A DNA stretch of 64,000 bases. Origin: Selenomonadaceae bacterium. GTDB taxonomy: Bacteria; Bacillota; Negativicutes; Selenomonadales; Selenomonadaceae. The DNA lies in the NCBI GenBank assembly GCA_017428215.1, contig JAFRRH010000050.1:42351-106350 (forward strand), written 5' to 3'. The first letter of the stretch is position 1. Each line of letters begins with the position of its first letter. A model generated the notes under the pieces. It was given only the letters and a program-made list of their open reading frames with translations. It made no database searches and was not told the origin of the DNA. The position numbers and the translations under genes are program-made. Shown in pieces: positions 50,438 to 60,287 of this stretch.

Positions 50438-51997
50438 TTAAGCACTTTTTGCAGTGGTGTGCCCCATGTACGACGCCTTAACCAACTTATCCTGTGTGAC
50501 TTCGGCTTTGGTAAATTCGGCGGTCTTCAAACCGTTTGAGAGCACAATAATTCTGTCGGCAATGGCTTCAATTTCCTCAAGCTCGGAAGAAACTACCAAT
50601 AATGAAAGTCCCTCGTCAGCGTAATGATTCATGATTTCAAAAACGTCAGTTTTCGCGCCAATGTCAATCCCGCGACTTGGTTCGTCAAGGAGCATAATTT
50701 TTGGTTTGGTTAAAAGTCCTTTACCGATAACGCATTTTTGTTGATTGCCGCCGGATAACGACAGAATCGGCAAACGCTTATCCGCAACTTTAATGTGAAT
50801 GTCTTTAATGTTTTGGTCGATAGCGGCTTCCTCTTTGTCCGATTGCAAGAAAAGTCCTTTGGCGTAGGCTTTCAAACTTGCCAGCGAAATATTTTTGCCA
50901 ATGTCGAGCGTTTGAACGAGCCCTTCGCGCTGTCTGTCTTCGGGCACCCAAGCAAAACCGTTTTGAATCTGCGAGGAAACATCTTTTATTTGCAGAACTT
51001 CGCCGTTTAATTTTATTTCGCCGCTGTGTTCAGGACGCAAGCCCATTATACATTCAAAAACTTCTGTCCGTCCCGCGCCCATTAAGCCGTAAATGCCTAA
51101 AATTTCTCCGCGTTTTAATTCAAAGTTGACGTGATTTAAGAGCCAGCCGCCGCCTTTTTTCGGCAAGCATAAATCTTTGACTTCAAGGACGGTTTCGCGC
51201 TTGCTCCAATCAATTTTTTCTTTGCGTTGGGGATAAGATTTTTTCGCGCCGACCATTTTTTTAACAATCCACGAAACGTCGATGTCTTTGACTGCCGCGC
51301 TTGCCACAAATTTTCCGTCGCGTAGAATTGTCACGTAGTCGCCGATTTGCATAATCTCTTCTAACCTGTGCGAAATGTATACGATTGAAATTCCGTCAGC
51401 CATAAGCTCGCGCATAATTTTAAACAGAACTTGAACTTCCTGTTCGCTAAGGGAAGAAGTCGGCTCGTCCATAATTAAAATTTTCAAATCGTCGGCGATA
51501 AGATTGCGGGCGATTTCAATCATCTGCTGTTGACCAACGCGCAAGTCGCCAATTATCGTCATCGGGTCAATCGGGTGTTCAAGTCGCGCCAAAATTTTTT
51601 TCGTCAATTCGATATGTTGAGCGTTGTCGAGACCGATTTTATTTTTAGTTTTTTCGCGTGCCATGAAAATATTTTGGTAGACGTTAAGATTCGGGAACAA
51701 ACTCAACTCTTGGTGAATAATGCCAATGCCGTGTTCACGAGCTTGCGACACGTTGTCGAAGTGAACTTTTTCGCCGCCCATGAAAAGTTCTCCGGCGGAT
51801 TCCTGCTCAATGCCCGCGATAATTTTCATCAGCGTGGACTTGCCCGCGCCGTTCTCGCCGATTAAAACATTTGTCTTGCCCTTGTACACGTCGAAAGAAA
51901 CTTCGTCAAGGGCTTTGGTGCCGGGATAAATTTTGCTAACTTTCTCCGCGTGCAAAACAACCGGATCGTCCGTGTGAATTACTTCGAGTTCGTCCAT
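50438..51997 (-). CDS. rbsA: Ribose-type ABC transporter ATP-binding protein
   Basis: This is a tandem ATPase of about 519 aa. The N-terminal domain has Walker A GENGAGKSTLMK, a signature-like LRVGQQQMIEIARN and Walker B ILIMDEPTSSL. The second domain has a degenerate Walker A GLMGAGRTEVF and signature LSGGNQQKCVIGKGL. ATG 51997 follows GTGAGGTGA; a longer reading from TTG 52027 overlaps the DUF2291 gene and has no SD. It energises import with RbsC. Confidence 0.92.
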   Translation of the reverse strand: MDELEVIHTDDPVVLHAEKVSKIYPGTKALDEVSFDVYKGKTNVLIGENGAGKSTLMKIIAGIEQESAGELFMGGEKVHFDNVSQAREHGIGIIHQELSLFPNLNVYQNIFMAREKTKNKIGLDNAQHIELTKKILARLEHPIDPMTIIGDLRVGQQQMIEIARNLIADDLKILIMDEPTSSLSEQEVQVLFKIMRELMADGISIVYISHRLEEIMQIGDYVTILRDGKFVASAAVKDIDVSWIVKKMVGAKKSYPQRKEKIDWSKRETVLEVKDLCLPKKGGGWLLNHVNFELKRGEILGIYGLMGAGRTEVFECIMGLRPEHSGEIKLNGEVLQIKDVSSQIQNGFAWVPEDRQREGLVQTLDIGKNISLASLKAYAKGLFLQSDKEEAAIDQNIKDIHIKVADKRLPILSLSGGNQQKCVIGKGLLTKPKIMLLDEPSRGIDIGAKTDVFEIMNHYADEGLSLLVVSSELEEIEAIADRIIVLSNGLKTAEFTKAEVTQDKLVKASYMGHTTAKSA

Positions 51998-52007
51998 ATC
52001 GCTCACC

Positions 52008-52649
52008 TCACTTGACAGTAATTTCAATCGGCGTAACTAAAATTTCCGTCTTCTTGTCCACGCTGAACGCCCCGACAAAAGAAATCGTCTTGCCGGTTAT
52101 CGCGCCTAAATCCAAAGTTTTGATAACGTCTCTGTCAATGACTTCGTGGATACTCTGCGAAATTTTTGCCCAGTCAACTTGGTTTGTGTAGTCTTCGTAC
52201 TTTATAAAGCTCAAGTTGTCGCGAACGGCGGAACCTTTATAAACGCTACCGATTTGCAATTTAACGGTAACTTGTCCGTCGTAGCCGTTAAGCTTAACAG
52301 TCATATATCCGGCTTTTTTTTCTTGATTGACTTCCTGAACGACGCCCTCGCCCTTTACGACAAAACTAAGTTCGCCGCTGGTGCCCATTGAGTAATGCCC
52401 GTATTTTTCGACGGTTTTAAAATCGCCGTTGTTAGATTCGTTAAGGAGTTTTGCAAGGTCAATCGCCTTTTCTTTAAGTTCGGGTACGGCTTGCGATTCC
52501 CAAATTCCCGCGACACTTTCGGAGGCGTCGAATTTTTTGTTGCCAGTCAATTCATCTTCTTTGCCAATCTCGACGACTTTAACGCAACCGCTCATTGCCA
52601 AAGTAACGATTAAACAAAGCAGGATTGCAAGAATTGTTTGCTTTCTCAT
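52008..52649 (-). CDS. DUF2291 lipoprotein
   Basis: The signal peptide ends in LAMSGC, a lipobox with Cys near residue 21. The rest (KFDASESVAGIWESQAVPELKEKAIDLAKLL; GSVYKGSAVRDNLSFIKYEDYTNQVDWAKI) matches DUF2291. This family is found beside ribose-type sugar importers, but its role is not established. ATG 52649 follows GAGG; a longer frame to 52706 has no SD. It lies between the binding protein and rbsA genes, separated by about 10 bp from rbsA. Confidence 0.85.
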   Translation of the reverse strand: MRKQTILAILLCLIVTLAMSGCVKVVEIGKEDELTGNKKFDASESVAGIWESQAVPELKEKAIDLAKLLNESNNGDFKTVEKYGHYSMGTSGELSFVVKGEGVVQEVNQEKKAGYMTVKLNGYDGQVTVKLQIGSVYKGSAVRDNLSFIKYEDYTNQVDWAKISQSIHEVIDRDVIKTLDLGAITGKTISFVGAFSVDKKTEILVTPIEITVK

Positions 52650-52752
52650 AGTGTTTACCTCGTAAAAAATCGTAAAAGAATAGCGGGACGATTCACGATG
52701 ATTCATAAAACCGCCCCGCCGCCAATTAAATTGCCTACGGAGTTTTCATATC

Positions 52753-53775
<1,023 letters not shown>

Positions 53776-53829
53776 TTACAAACACTCTGCTACTTAAAAC
53801 ATAAACAAAAGTCTATGCTAAGATGTTTC

Positions 53830-54245
53830 GGATGAATCTCGCGATTTCATCTTACTGCTTCAACGTGTCCGTCTTTGCCAAAGCTACCGACGTTTGTATA
53901 ACACTCCACAGTCGTAAATTCCCGGCTAGCCACCGGTACATATCAACAGCGTCTTTCAGGTGACGGTTTGTTGATTCATCTTGTAGCTTTCTCCTTTCGT
54001 AATATTTGTTGAGTATAAAGCCCTCCGACTTAATTTTTAAGTGCCACTATCCTCCACCGCCCACAGAGTTCTACCTCATAGTTATCAGGACTGTTTCAAC
54101 CTGCACGGGTTTCTTCCCGGCGAACAGACTGCTTTAAAGTTAGCACCAACTGGCTCAACGGCTCTTTTATTTATGAGCTTTCAGCATTACGCTGCACTTT
54201 TGTCTACCTGATTAGACGTTTTTACACATTTTACGCTACTGTCAC
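53830..54245 (-). ncRNA. Structured RNA remnant resembling an IscB/TnpB omega RNA (HEARO-like)
   Basis: This 510 bp gap between two binding-protein genes has no reading frame but dense hairpins on minus. Examples are GCTC/GAGC, CCGGG/CCCG, ACTTAA/TTAAGT and ATCAACA/TGTTGAT. Blocks GAGCCAGTTGGTGCTAAC, GATAACTATGAGGTAGAAC and GAAAGGAG before an ATG resemble, by my recollection, HEARO omega RNAs that precede iscB. Past that ATG the frame stops after seven codons. The segment may instead be a TnpB right end (GTTGAAGCAG, then a GATGAA/TTCATC hairpin). Bounds are approximate. Confidence 0.4.
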
Positions 54246-54285
54246 CAGCTCCTCGAAATACAACAAATTAACTTGTCCCCAAAAA

Positions 54286-55278
54286 TCAGGGAGTATAAAC
54301 AAAAGTCTTGAGTTTGGCAACGTTGTCTTTGGTGATGATTATACAGTCAACGAGCTGTTTTTCGTCCTTACCCGTCTTACCCTCCTTTAAATATTTGTCC
54401 GCCTGTTCGACGGCTGACTCCGCCATAACTTTGGCTTGCTGGAGCGCGGTACCTAACATATTGCCCGCTTTGATAGCTTCTGCCGCGTCGTCGGAGCCGT
54501 CCAGCCCGATAACAATCACCTTGCCCAAAAGTCCGGCGTTTTTAATTGCCGTAAGTGCGCCGATAGCCATTGTATCGTTGCCGCACACTAGACCTTTGAT
54601 GTCGGGATGATCTTGCAAAATTCTTTCCATAACCTCTATTGCTTCAACTTGCTCCCAATGAGCCGTCTGTTGAGCAACCATTTTCATATTCGGATAAGCG
54701 TCAATGACTTCGTGGAATGCCGCCGAACGAATATGCGCGTTCGTGTCGGTTTCACGTCCCAAAAGTTCAACATAATTTCCTTGCTCGCCCATAGCCTCGA
54801 CGAAAACTTCAGCGATACCCTTCGCGCCTTGATAGTTGTCTGCAACAATTTGAGAAATCGCCAAATCTTTTTCCGTTATCTCGCGGTCAATTAAAAATGT
54901 CGGGATATTTGCCTCACGAGCTTTTTTAATCGGAATGACTGTTGCATTGGAGCTGGCGTTGTCGCAGATAATAGCCGCCGCCTTGTCGTTAATCGCCTCG
55001 TCGAATAAATCCGATTGCATGGCAACGTCGTCATTGTGAATCAAAATTTTTGCGTCATAGCCGAGAGATTTTGCTTTAGCCTCTGCAACTTCAGCCTCAA
55101 TCTTAAAAAATGGATTCGTCGGTGGAGGCATAATTATATACATTGTATTTGAGCCGCCGCCCGTCAAAGTTTTCGCGCTGGTGTCGGTTTTCTGTGCAGA
55201 ATCGCCGCAACCCGTGAACAATGCGCCCATAAGACACGCCGACGCAATCATTGCGCAAAATTTTTTTAACTTACTCAT
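54286..55278 (-). CDS. Sugar ABC transporter substrate-binding lipoprotein (RbsB-like), copy 2
   Basis: The start [24 protein letters not shown] (lipobox Cys24) and the body [33 protein letters not shown] and [22 protein letters not shown] mirror copy 1. The two copies are clearly a tandem duplication. The linker after the lipobox is shorter. Specificity may have diverged, because residues around the binding cleft (MPPPTNPFF against TPSHSNPFF) differ. It follows the transketolase C-subunit gene, after a hairpin pair at 55312-55361, and starts behind AGGAG. Confidence 0.9.
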   Translation of the reverse strand: MSKLKKFCAMIASACLMGALFTGCGDSAQKTDTSAKTLTGGGSNTMYIIMPPPTNPFFKIEAEVAEAKAKSLGYDAKILIHNDDVAMQSDLFDEAINDKAAAIICDNASSNATVIPIKKAREANIPTFLIDREITEKDLAISQIVADNYQGAKGIAEVFVEAMGEQGNYVELLGRETDTNAHIRSAAFHEVIDAYPNMKMVAQQTAHWEQVEAIEVMERILQDHPDIKGLVCGNDTMAIGALTAIKNAGLLGKVIVIGLDGSDDAAEAIKAGNMLGTALQQAKVMAESAVEQADKYLKEGKTGKDEKQLVDCIIITKDNVAKLKTFVYTP

Positions 55279-55311
55279 GAAATCACACTCCTAATTTTCC
55301 AACACACTCTA

Positions 55312-55361
55312 CCGCCCGCAGGCGGAGCCGACAAGTATTTTCGGCAGGATACTCGCCGGCT
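55312..55361 (-). other. Intercistronic hairpins between transketolase and binding-protein genes
   Basis: Two stems, CCGCC/GGCGG (55312-55325) and AGCCG..AGTAT/ATACT..CGGCT (55326-55361), have no T run. They look like mRNA stability or processing hairpins, as often found in front of highly expressed binding-protein genes. Confidence 0.55.
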
Positions 55362-55395
55362 TAATTTATTTTAAGAGAGAGTGTTTGGCAATCTT

Positions 55396-56325
55396 TTAGA
55401 GGAGTTCAGAAATCTTTTTGACAATGCCTTCCGCGTCCATGCCGTAGTATTTGAAAATCTGCGCGGACTTACCAGCAATAGCGGGTTCATCAGGCAAACC
55501 AAGACTGACGACTTTAACGGGAGCATTTTCAGCGGCAACTTGCGCAACCATTGAGCCAAGCCCGCCAAGTTTAACGTGCTCTTCAACCGTCAAAATCAAT
55601 TTAGTTTCCTTAGCCGCCTTGATTATAGCTTCCTTGTCAATCGGTTTAATGCAGTACATATCAATCACGCGGGCGGAAATTCCTTTATCTTTAAGAAGTT
55701 CACCCGCCGCCTTTGCACCTTGAACCATTTCGCCGCAAGCAATAATCGTAACGTCAGAGCCATCTTGAATTGTAACTGCCTTGTTAAGCTCAAAAGGAAC
55801 GTTGCCTTCCTCGTAAACATCTTCAACGGCATTGCGACCAATTCTGACATAAGCGGGGTCTTTATCTTGCAAAAGTGCGCGAATCAATTTTTCTGTTTGG
55901 AAACGATCGCAGGGCAGATAAACGCGCAATCCGGGCGTCGACGCCATAATTGCAATATCGTTAGCTGATTGGTGCGTCATACCAAGTTCACCGTAGCTGA
56001 CACCGCCGGAAATGCCGATAAGTTTAACGTTCGTGTGCGAATAGGCGACATCAACTTTAGCTTGCTCCATTGAGCGCGTTGACAAGAAACTTGCCGGCGA
56101 AAAGACAAAAGATTTTTTCCCGCAAGCCGCCAAACCTGCCGCTATCGTAACGAGATTTTGTTCAGCAATGCCGACTTCGACGAATTGTTTTGGGTGTTCC
56201 TTGCTGTAAGGTCCCAAGCCCGCCGAGCCACGCGAATCACTGCAAAGAACAACGATATTTTTATCCTTAGCCGCTTCCTCGATGAGGACATTGTTTATAA
56301 TTGTCTTGTTGGCTATTTTATTCAT
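55396..56325 (-). CDS. Transketolase, C-terminal subunit
   Basis: The protein has the pyrimidine-binding and C-terminal domains of transketolase: KNIVVLCSDSRGSAGLGPYSKEHPKQFVEVGIAEQNLVTIAAGLAACGK with the ThDP-activating Glu, and ERAVDSYC-like LYLPCDRFQTEKLI further on. A C-terminal TK_C domain spans about 190-300. It pairs with the N-terminal subunit encoded just upstream; the start ATG 56325 lies within that gene's last codons, an 8 bp overlap. Split transketolases of this type occur in apiose and other pentose pathways. Confidence 0.88.
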   Translation of the reverse strand: MNKIANKTIINNVLIEEAAKDKNIVVLCSDSRGSAGLGPYSKEHPKQFVEVGIAEQNLVTIAAGLAACGKKSFVFSPASFLSTRSMEQAKVDVAYSHTNVKLIGISGGVSYGELGMTHQSANDIAIMASTPGLRVYLPCDRFQTEKLIRALLQDKDPAYVRIGRNAVEDVYEEGNVPFELNKAVTIQDGSDVTIIACGEMVQGAKAAGELLKDKGISARVIDMYCIKPIDKEAIIKAAKETKLILTVEEHVKLGGLGSMVAQVAAENAPVKVVSLGLPDEPAIAGKSAQIFKYYGMDAEGIVKKISELL

Positions 56326-57136
56326 ATTGCGCACCCCTCTCGTCCAATTCCTTCAACGCCGCTTGATATTCTTCGTCGTTGGGAACGTGATGATGCCAAC
56401 CCACTTGATTTTCAACGAACGAAATGCCGCAACCTTTAATCGTGTGTGCAATGATGACAGTCGGTTTATCCTTAACTTTTTTTGCAAGCTCAACGGCGTT
56501 GTCAATCGCGTCGAGGTCGTTGCCAGGTACGCTGATAACATTCCAGCCGAACGCCGCCCAGCGAGCCTCTTGCGATTTTTGATTCATAACCTGTTCAGTC
56601 GTGCCAGAAATTTGCAGATGATTCCGGTCGACGAACGCAGTTAAATTATCCAGCTTATAATGTGCGCCCGCAGTAACAGCTTCCCAAACGGAGCCTTCCG
56701 CCATTTCGCCATCACCCATAACAACGTAGACGCGATAGTTTTTCTCGTCCATTTTGCCAGCAAGAGCCATACCGACGCCGACGCCCAATCCGTGACCGAG
56801 CGAGCCAGTATTCATTTCAATTCCGTTTACTTTGTTAGTAGGGTGTCCAATATATTTTGAGCCGAATGTCGCAAAAGTTTTCAAATCCTCTTTCGGGAAA
56901 AATCCTCTGTCAGCTAGTACTGCGTAGAGAGCCTCAACGGAATGCCCTTTGCTCATAACAAAATGATCGTGGTCGTCGCTATTGAAATTTTCGGGCGTAA
57001 CGTTCATTTGCTTATAATAGAGGTCAACCAAAATTTCCATTACGCTCAAATCGCCGCCGATATGCCCCGTCTTAGCGCGGTAAATCATATCAACAACGTC
57101 CTTGCGCAACTCGTAAGCTTTTTTCTTCAAGTTCAT
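56318..57136 (-). CDS. Transketolase, N-terminal subunit
   Basis: The 272 aa protein carries the ThDP-binding domain: AKTGHIGGDLSVMEILVDLYY, HFVMSKGHSVEALYAVLADRGFF, GSLGHGLGVGVGMAL and VVMGDGEMAEGSVWEAV, followed by N in FVDRNHLQISG. With the C-terminal subunit it forms one active transketolase. The gene lies six bases after the isomerase-like gene. In the D-apiose transketolase route, the two subunits act on apulose-4-phosphate. Here that substrate is only a hypothesis. Confidence 0.9.
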   Translation of the reverse strand: MNLKKKAYELRKDVVDMIYRAKTGHIGGDLSVMEILVDLYYKQMNVTPENFNSDDHDHFVMSKGHSVEALYAVLADRGFFPKEDLKTFATFGSKYIGHPTNKVNGIEMNTGSLGHGLGVGVGMALAGKMDEKNYRVYVVMGDGEMAEGSVWEAVTAGAHYKLDNLTAFVDRNHLQISGTTEQVMNQKSQEARWAAFGWNVISVPGNDLDAIDNAVELAKKVKDKPTVIIAHTIKGCGISFVENQVGWHHHVPNDEEYQAALKELDERGAQYE

Positions 57137-57142
57137 AAAAAT

Positions 57143-58543
57143 TCACTCTCCCCTTAGATAAGCTTTAATTTGTTCTTCAATCGGGTCGTAGAGGTCGGGC
57201 TTGACGCCAATATATTTGCACGCCTCGTAAAGCACGGGAACAACGTCCTTGTGAATACCAACGCAGTGATGAATGTAGGGACCTTCGACGATTTTAGCCT
57301 CAAGGCGTTTGATATTTTCGACTTCAACCCAAAGATAAGTGCCCATGCCTTTTGGACCTTCGACGCCCTTAGCATTGCCGAGCAACAACGAATATTCGCC
57401 GCCGTCACCGTCAAATCTACAAAGCGTAACTTTTCCGTGTTTAGCTTCCGCCGTCAAGCTACCGGGGTGCTCAAACGCCAACGGATAAGTGAGTTTAGCT
57501 TTTTCCTTAGCAATGGAAATCGGCCAGGGACCGCAGTGCTGAAGGAGTTCGCCGTTTTGAATATCCGGATGACGAATTGTCCAATCCGCGAAGAAAGTTC
57601 TAGTCGTGCCCATGCCAGCGGCTTCAGCAAGCAATGCAGTTATCGCGCCGTGAATATCGGTTTCACAAACGACGGGAATACCTTCATCATTGAGAAGAGC
57701 ATTTGCCGCGCAGGGCATAATTCCGAGTTCGTCTTGTAGAGCGTTCCAACATTGAATTGCGGCGGCTTTGCAACCGTATTTGTCAACGAGCCAAGCCATT
57801 GCCACTTTCAGCGCGGCGACATTTTCGAGTGCGTTTTCATTAACGCAAACTTCCATGTTTTCGCGAATATAATCAATCGTCTTTTTAACTTCGTTGCCCT
57901 CTTCCTTAGCAATGCGAACTTCTTTAGTAAGTTCAGGCAACGGAATAGGCGATAATTGCACGTTGAATTTTTCGAGGAGTTCGCCCTCGTTGCACATAGT
58001 CGACCAGAAATCGAACGGGCGCGGACCAATCTGCAAAATCCGAATGCTTCTAAAAGTTTTAACGACGTTACAAACCGCGATAAAATCTCTAAGCCCGCGT
58101 TCAAAGACGGGATCATTAAGGCGGCAATTCGTCATGTAAGTGAACGGCACGCGGAAACGACGCAAAACTTTACCCGTCGCGAAAAGCCCGCATTGAGTAT
58201 CACGAAGTCTAACGCCGTTTTCGTCGGGACGTTCGTCAAGCGGTCCCCAAAGCAGAACCGGCAAATTCATATCGCGAGCGAGGCGGGCGCAAACATATTC
58301 CGTACCGAAATTGCAATGCGGGAAAAATAATCCGTCGATTTTTTCCGCTTTGAACTTTTCGAGAATTTTAAGGCGATCGTTTTCGTCGTAAAGCAGACCT
58401 TCCTCGTTGATGTCGTCGATGTCCACGAAGTCAATCCCCAGCTCGTTAAGGCGATCTTTCGTCAGCCCGCGATACTTGATTGCGTCGGGCGCACTGAAAA
58501 TACTGCGACGTGTTGGCGCATAACCCAATTTAATTTTCGGCAT
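57143..58543 (-). CDS. L-fucose/L-arabinose isomerase family protein
   Basis: The 466 aa protein matches the fucose/arabinose isomerase-like superfamily: GLFFPHCNFGTEYVCARLARDMNLPVLLWGPLDE, then QCWNALQDELGIMPCAANALLNDEGIPVVCETDIHGAITALLAEAAG. It has candidate metal ligands Glu (CETDIHG) and His (EHPGSL; HHCVG). It probably interconverts an aldose and a ketose, whose identity is unknown. It sits between an FGGY kinase gene and the split transketolase genes, so it should form the ketose that is phosphorylated and cleaved. Confidence 0.85.
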   Translation of the reverse strand: MPKIKLGYAPTRRSIFSAPDAIKYRGLTKDRLNELGIDFVDIDDINEEGLLYDENDRLKILEKFKAEKIDGLFFPHCNFGTEYVCARLARDMNLPVLLWGPLDERPDENGVRLRDTQCGLFATGKVLRRFRVPFTYMTNCRLNDPVFERGLRDFIAVCNVVKTFRSIRILQIGPRPFDFWSTMCNEGELLEKFNVQLSPIPLPELTKEVRIAKEEGNEVKKTIDYIRENMEVCVNENALENVAALKVAMAWLVDKYGCKAAAIQCWNALQDELGIMPCAANALLNDEGIPVVCETDIHGAITALLAEAAGMGTTRTFFADWTIRHPDIQNGELLQHCGPWPISIAKEKAKLTYPLAFEHPGSLTAEAKHGKVTLCRFDGDGGEYSLLLGNAKGVEGPKGMGTYLWVEVENIKRLEAKIVEGPYIHHCVGIHKDVVPVLYEACKYIGVKPDLYDPIEEQIKAYLRGE

Positions 58544-58567
58544 TTTTATTTAAACCTCCCCTAAAAT

Positions 58568-60052
58568 TTAAATCCTGCTCATGGATTTTTTAATGGCTTC
58601 ATGCCACCCCCTTAAAAGTTTTTCGCGTTCGTCGGCTTTCATTCTCGGATTATATTGTTCCCAAGAAAGCCCGCCGAAAACTTTTTCTTTATCATAAAAA
58701 CCTGCCGCAATACCCGCACAATAAGCCGCTCCCATTGCAGAGAGTTCAGCTATTGGCGGAACTTCGACAGGTTTATTTAAAATGTCCGATTGAAATTGCA
58801 TTAAATAAGCGTTGCGCGTGGGTCCACCGTCTACTTGCAAGCTTCTAAGTTCCTCACGCGAAATTTTTTCCATTAAGTTAATCACGTCGTAAATCTGATA
58901 AGCGATACTGTCAACGACGGCGCGAACCATTTCATTTTTGCCCGTGACACGAGTTATCCCCGCGAAAACGCCTGTGGCGTCGTTGTCATAGTAAGGCGCA
59001 CCAAGTCCAGTAAACGCCGGCACGAAGTAAGATTTATCAGCGACATTTGATTGGCGAGCTAGCATTTCCGTTTCAGCGGCAGATTCAATAAGTTTCAAGT
59101 CGTCTTTTAGCCAAGAAATACTTGCACCGGTGTAATTTATATTTCCTTCAAGCGCGTAAGAAATTTTTTCGTTCATGCCCCAAGCTATCGTCGTTGCGAT
59201 TCCCTGTTCAGTTTTAATTAAATTTTCCCCCGTGTTTAACATAATCGAAGAGCCGGTTCCATAAGTAGCTTTAGCAAGTCCAGCCGTGTGACAACCTTGT
59301 CCGAAAAGTGCCGCGTGCGAATCACCGAGCATCGCCCAAACCGGAACTTCCACATCAAAAATCCCGTCAAAAGTAGTTTTGCCAAAGAAACTATCAGAGA
59401 AATTTACTTCAGGCAAAGCGTCAATCAGGATACCAAACGCGGAACAAATTTTATCGTCCCATTTAAGAGTTTTAATATTAAACAGCTGTGTCCTTGAGGC
59501 GTTTGAATAATCTGTTTTAAAAACTTTACCACTGGTCATTTTATGAATTAGCCAGCTGTCAACGGTTCCCATGCAGAGATTTTTTTCTCCGGAAAGTTTT
59601 GTAGCTTCGGGAACGTTGCGCATAATCCAAGCGAGTTTTGCGGCGGAAAAATACGGCGACAAAGGCAAGCCAGTATTCTCTTTGACTAGATTTTTTAAAC
59701 CGAGAGTTTCGAGTTCATCACAAATGGCGGCACCGCGTGCACACTGCCAAACGATTGCAGGATAAATGCTCTCGCCCGTTGTCTTATTCCAAGCTAAAGA
59801 AGTTTCACGTTGATTGCTAACTCCGATTGCAACAATATCACGCGCTGTAATGCCGTTTTCTTGCGTGATTTGCCGCACTAAAATTTTAATATTATTCCAA
59901 ATTTCTTCGGGATTGTGTTCGACCCAACCTTTGTCGTTGATGAATTGTTTATGAGGTTTTGTTGCTTGAAAAGCAATTTTACCTTCTGAATCGAACAAAA
60001 GAACTTTCGTTCCTTGCGTACTTTGGTCAATACCCATTACATATTTTAACAT
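58568..60052 (-). CDS. FGGY-family carbohydrate kinase
   Basis: The 494 aa protein has the N-terminal FGGY domain (KYVMGIDQSTQGTKVLLFDSEG). The C-terminal ATP domain contains TGLGAPYYDNDATGVFAGITRVTGKNEMVRAVVDSIAYQI and VDGGPTRNAYLMQFQSDILNKPVEVP. It is closest in layout to glycerol and xylulose kinases (SNQRETSLAWNKTTGE is glycerol-kinase-like). As the first gene of an operon with an isomerase and split transketolase, a ketose kinase is more likely than glycerol kinase. The start ATG at 60052 lacks a strong SD. Confidence 0.85.
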   Translation of the reverse strand: MLKYVMGIDQSTQGTKVLLFDSEGKIAFQATKPHKQFINDKGWVEHNPEEIWNNIKILVRQITQENGITARDIVAIGVSNQRETSLAWNKTTGESIYPAIVWQCARGAAICDELETLGLKNLVKENTGLPLSPYFSAAKLAWIMRNVPEATKLSGEKNLCMGTVDSWLIHKMTSGKVFKTDYSNASRTQLFNIKTLKWDDKICSAFGILIDALPEVNFSDSFFGKTTFDGIFDVEVPVWAMLGDSHAALFGQGCHTAGLAKATYGTGSSIMLNTGENLIKTEQGIATTIAWGMNEKISYALEGNINYTGASISWLKDDLKLIESAAETEMLARQSNVADKSYFVPAFTGLGAPYYDNDATGVFAGITRVTGKNEMVRAVVDSIAYQIYDVINLMEKISREELRSLQVDGGPTRNAYLMQFQSDILNKPVEVPPIAELSAMGAAYCAGIAAGFYDKEKVFGGLSWEQYNPRMKADEREKLLRGWHEAIKKSMSRI

Positions 60053-60112
60053 TCAATCCACTCCATAAAATTGCTTAAAAGTTTATTTGAACCTATTTAA
60101 AATCTCTACTGA

Positions 60113-60141
60113 ATTATAATCTTTTAAATTTTAAAAGTCAA
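60113..60141 (-). promoter_or_regulatory. Promoter of the sugar catabolic operon
   Basis: TTGACT (60141-60136), 17 bp, perfect TATAAT (60118-60113). The spacer is an AT-rich near-palindrome (TTTAAAATTTAAAA). The leader is about 60 nt. Confidence 0.75.
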
Positions 60142-60206
60142 TAGCTTGTAGTAGTTTATCATGTCATTTTTTATCTTTTCAACAAATTTTAGGGATAAAA
60201 TTAAAA

Positions 60207-60235
60207 TTGCATTGCCCTTGACGATTTGATACAAT
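60207..60235 (+). promoter_or_regulatory. Promoter of the RNase J gene
   Basis: TTGCAT (60207-60212), 17 bp, TACAAT (60230-60235). Confidence 0.55.
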
Positions 60236-60287
60236 GCCCTAAGCGTTGAGAGTTCGGAAAATTTTTGATATAAGGAGGAGATTCTAT

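Noticed and set aside
53776..54285. Riboswitch (cobalamin, SAM or similar) upstream of the binding-protein gene
   Set aside because: No B12 box or SAM riboswitch core was found, and the gap is too long with an internal ATG preceded by GAAAGGAG. An omega RNA-like relic fits better.
55312..55361. Terminator inside the sugar operon
   Set aside because: The stems lack a T run on the minus strand, so a processing or stability hairpin is more likely.
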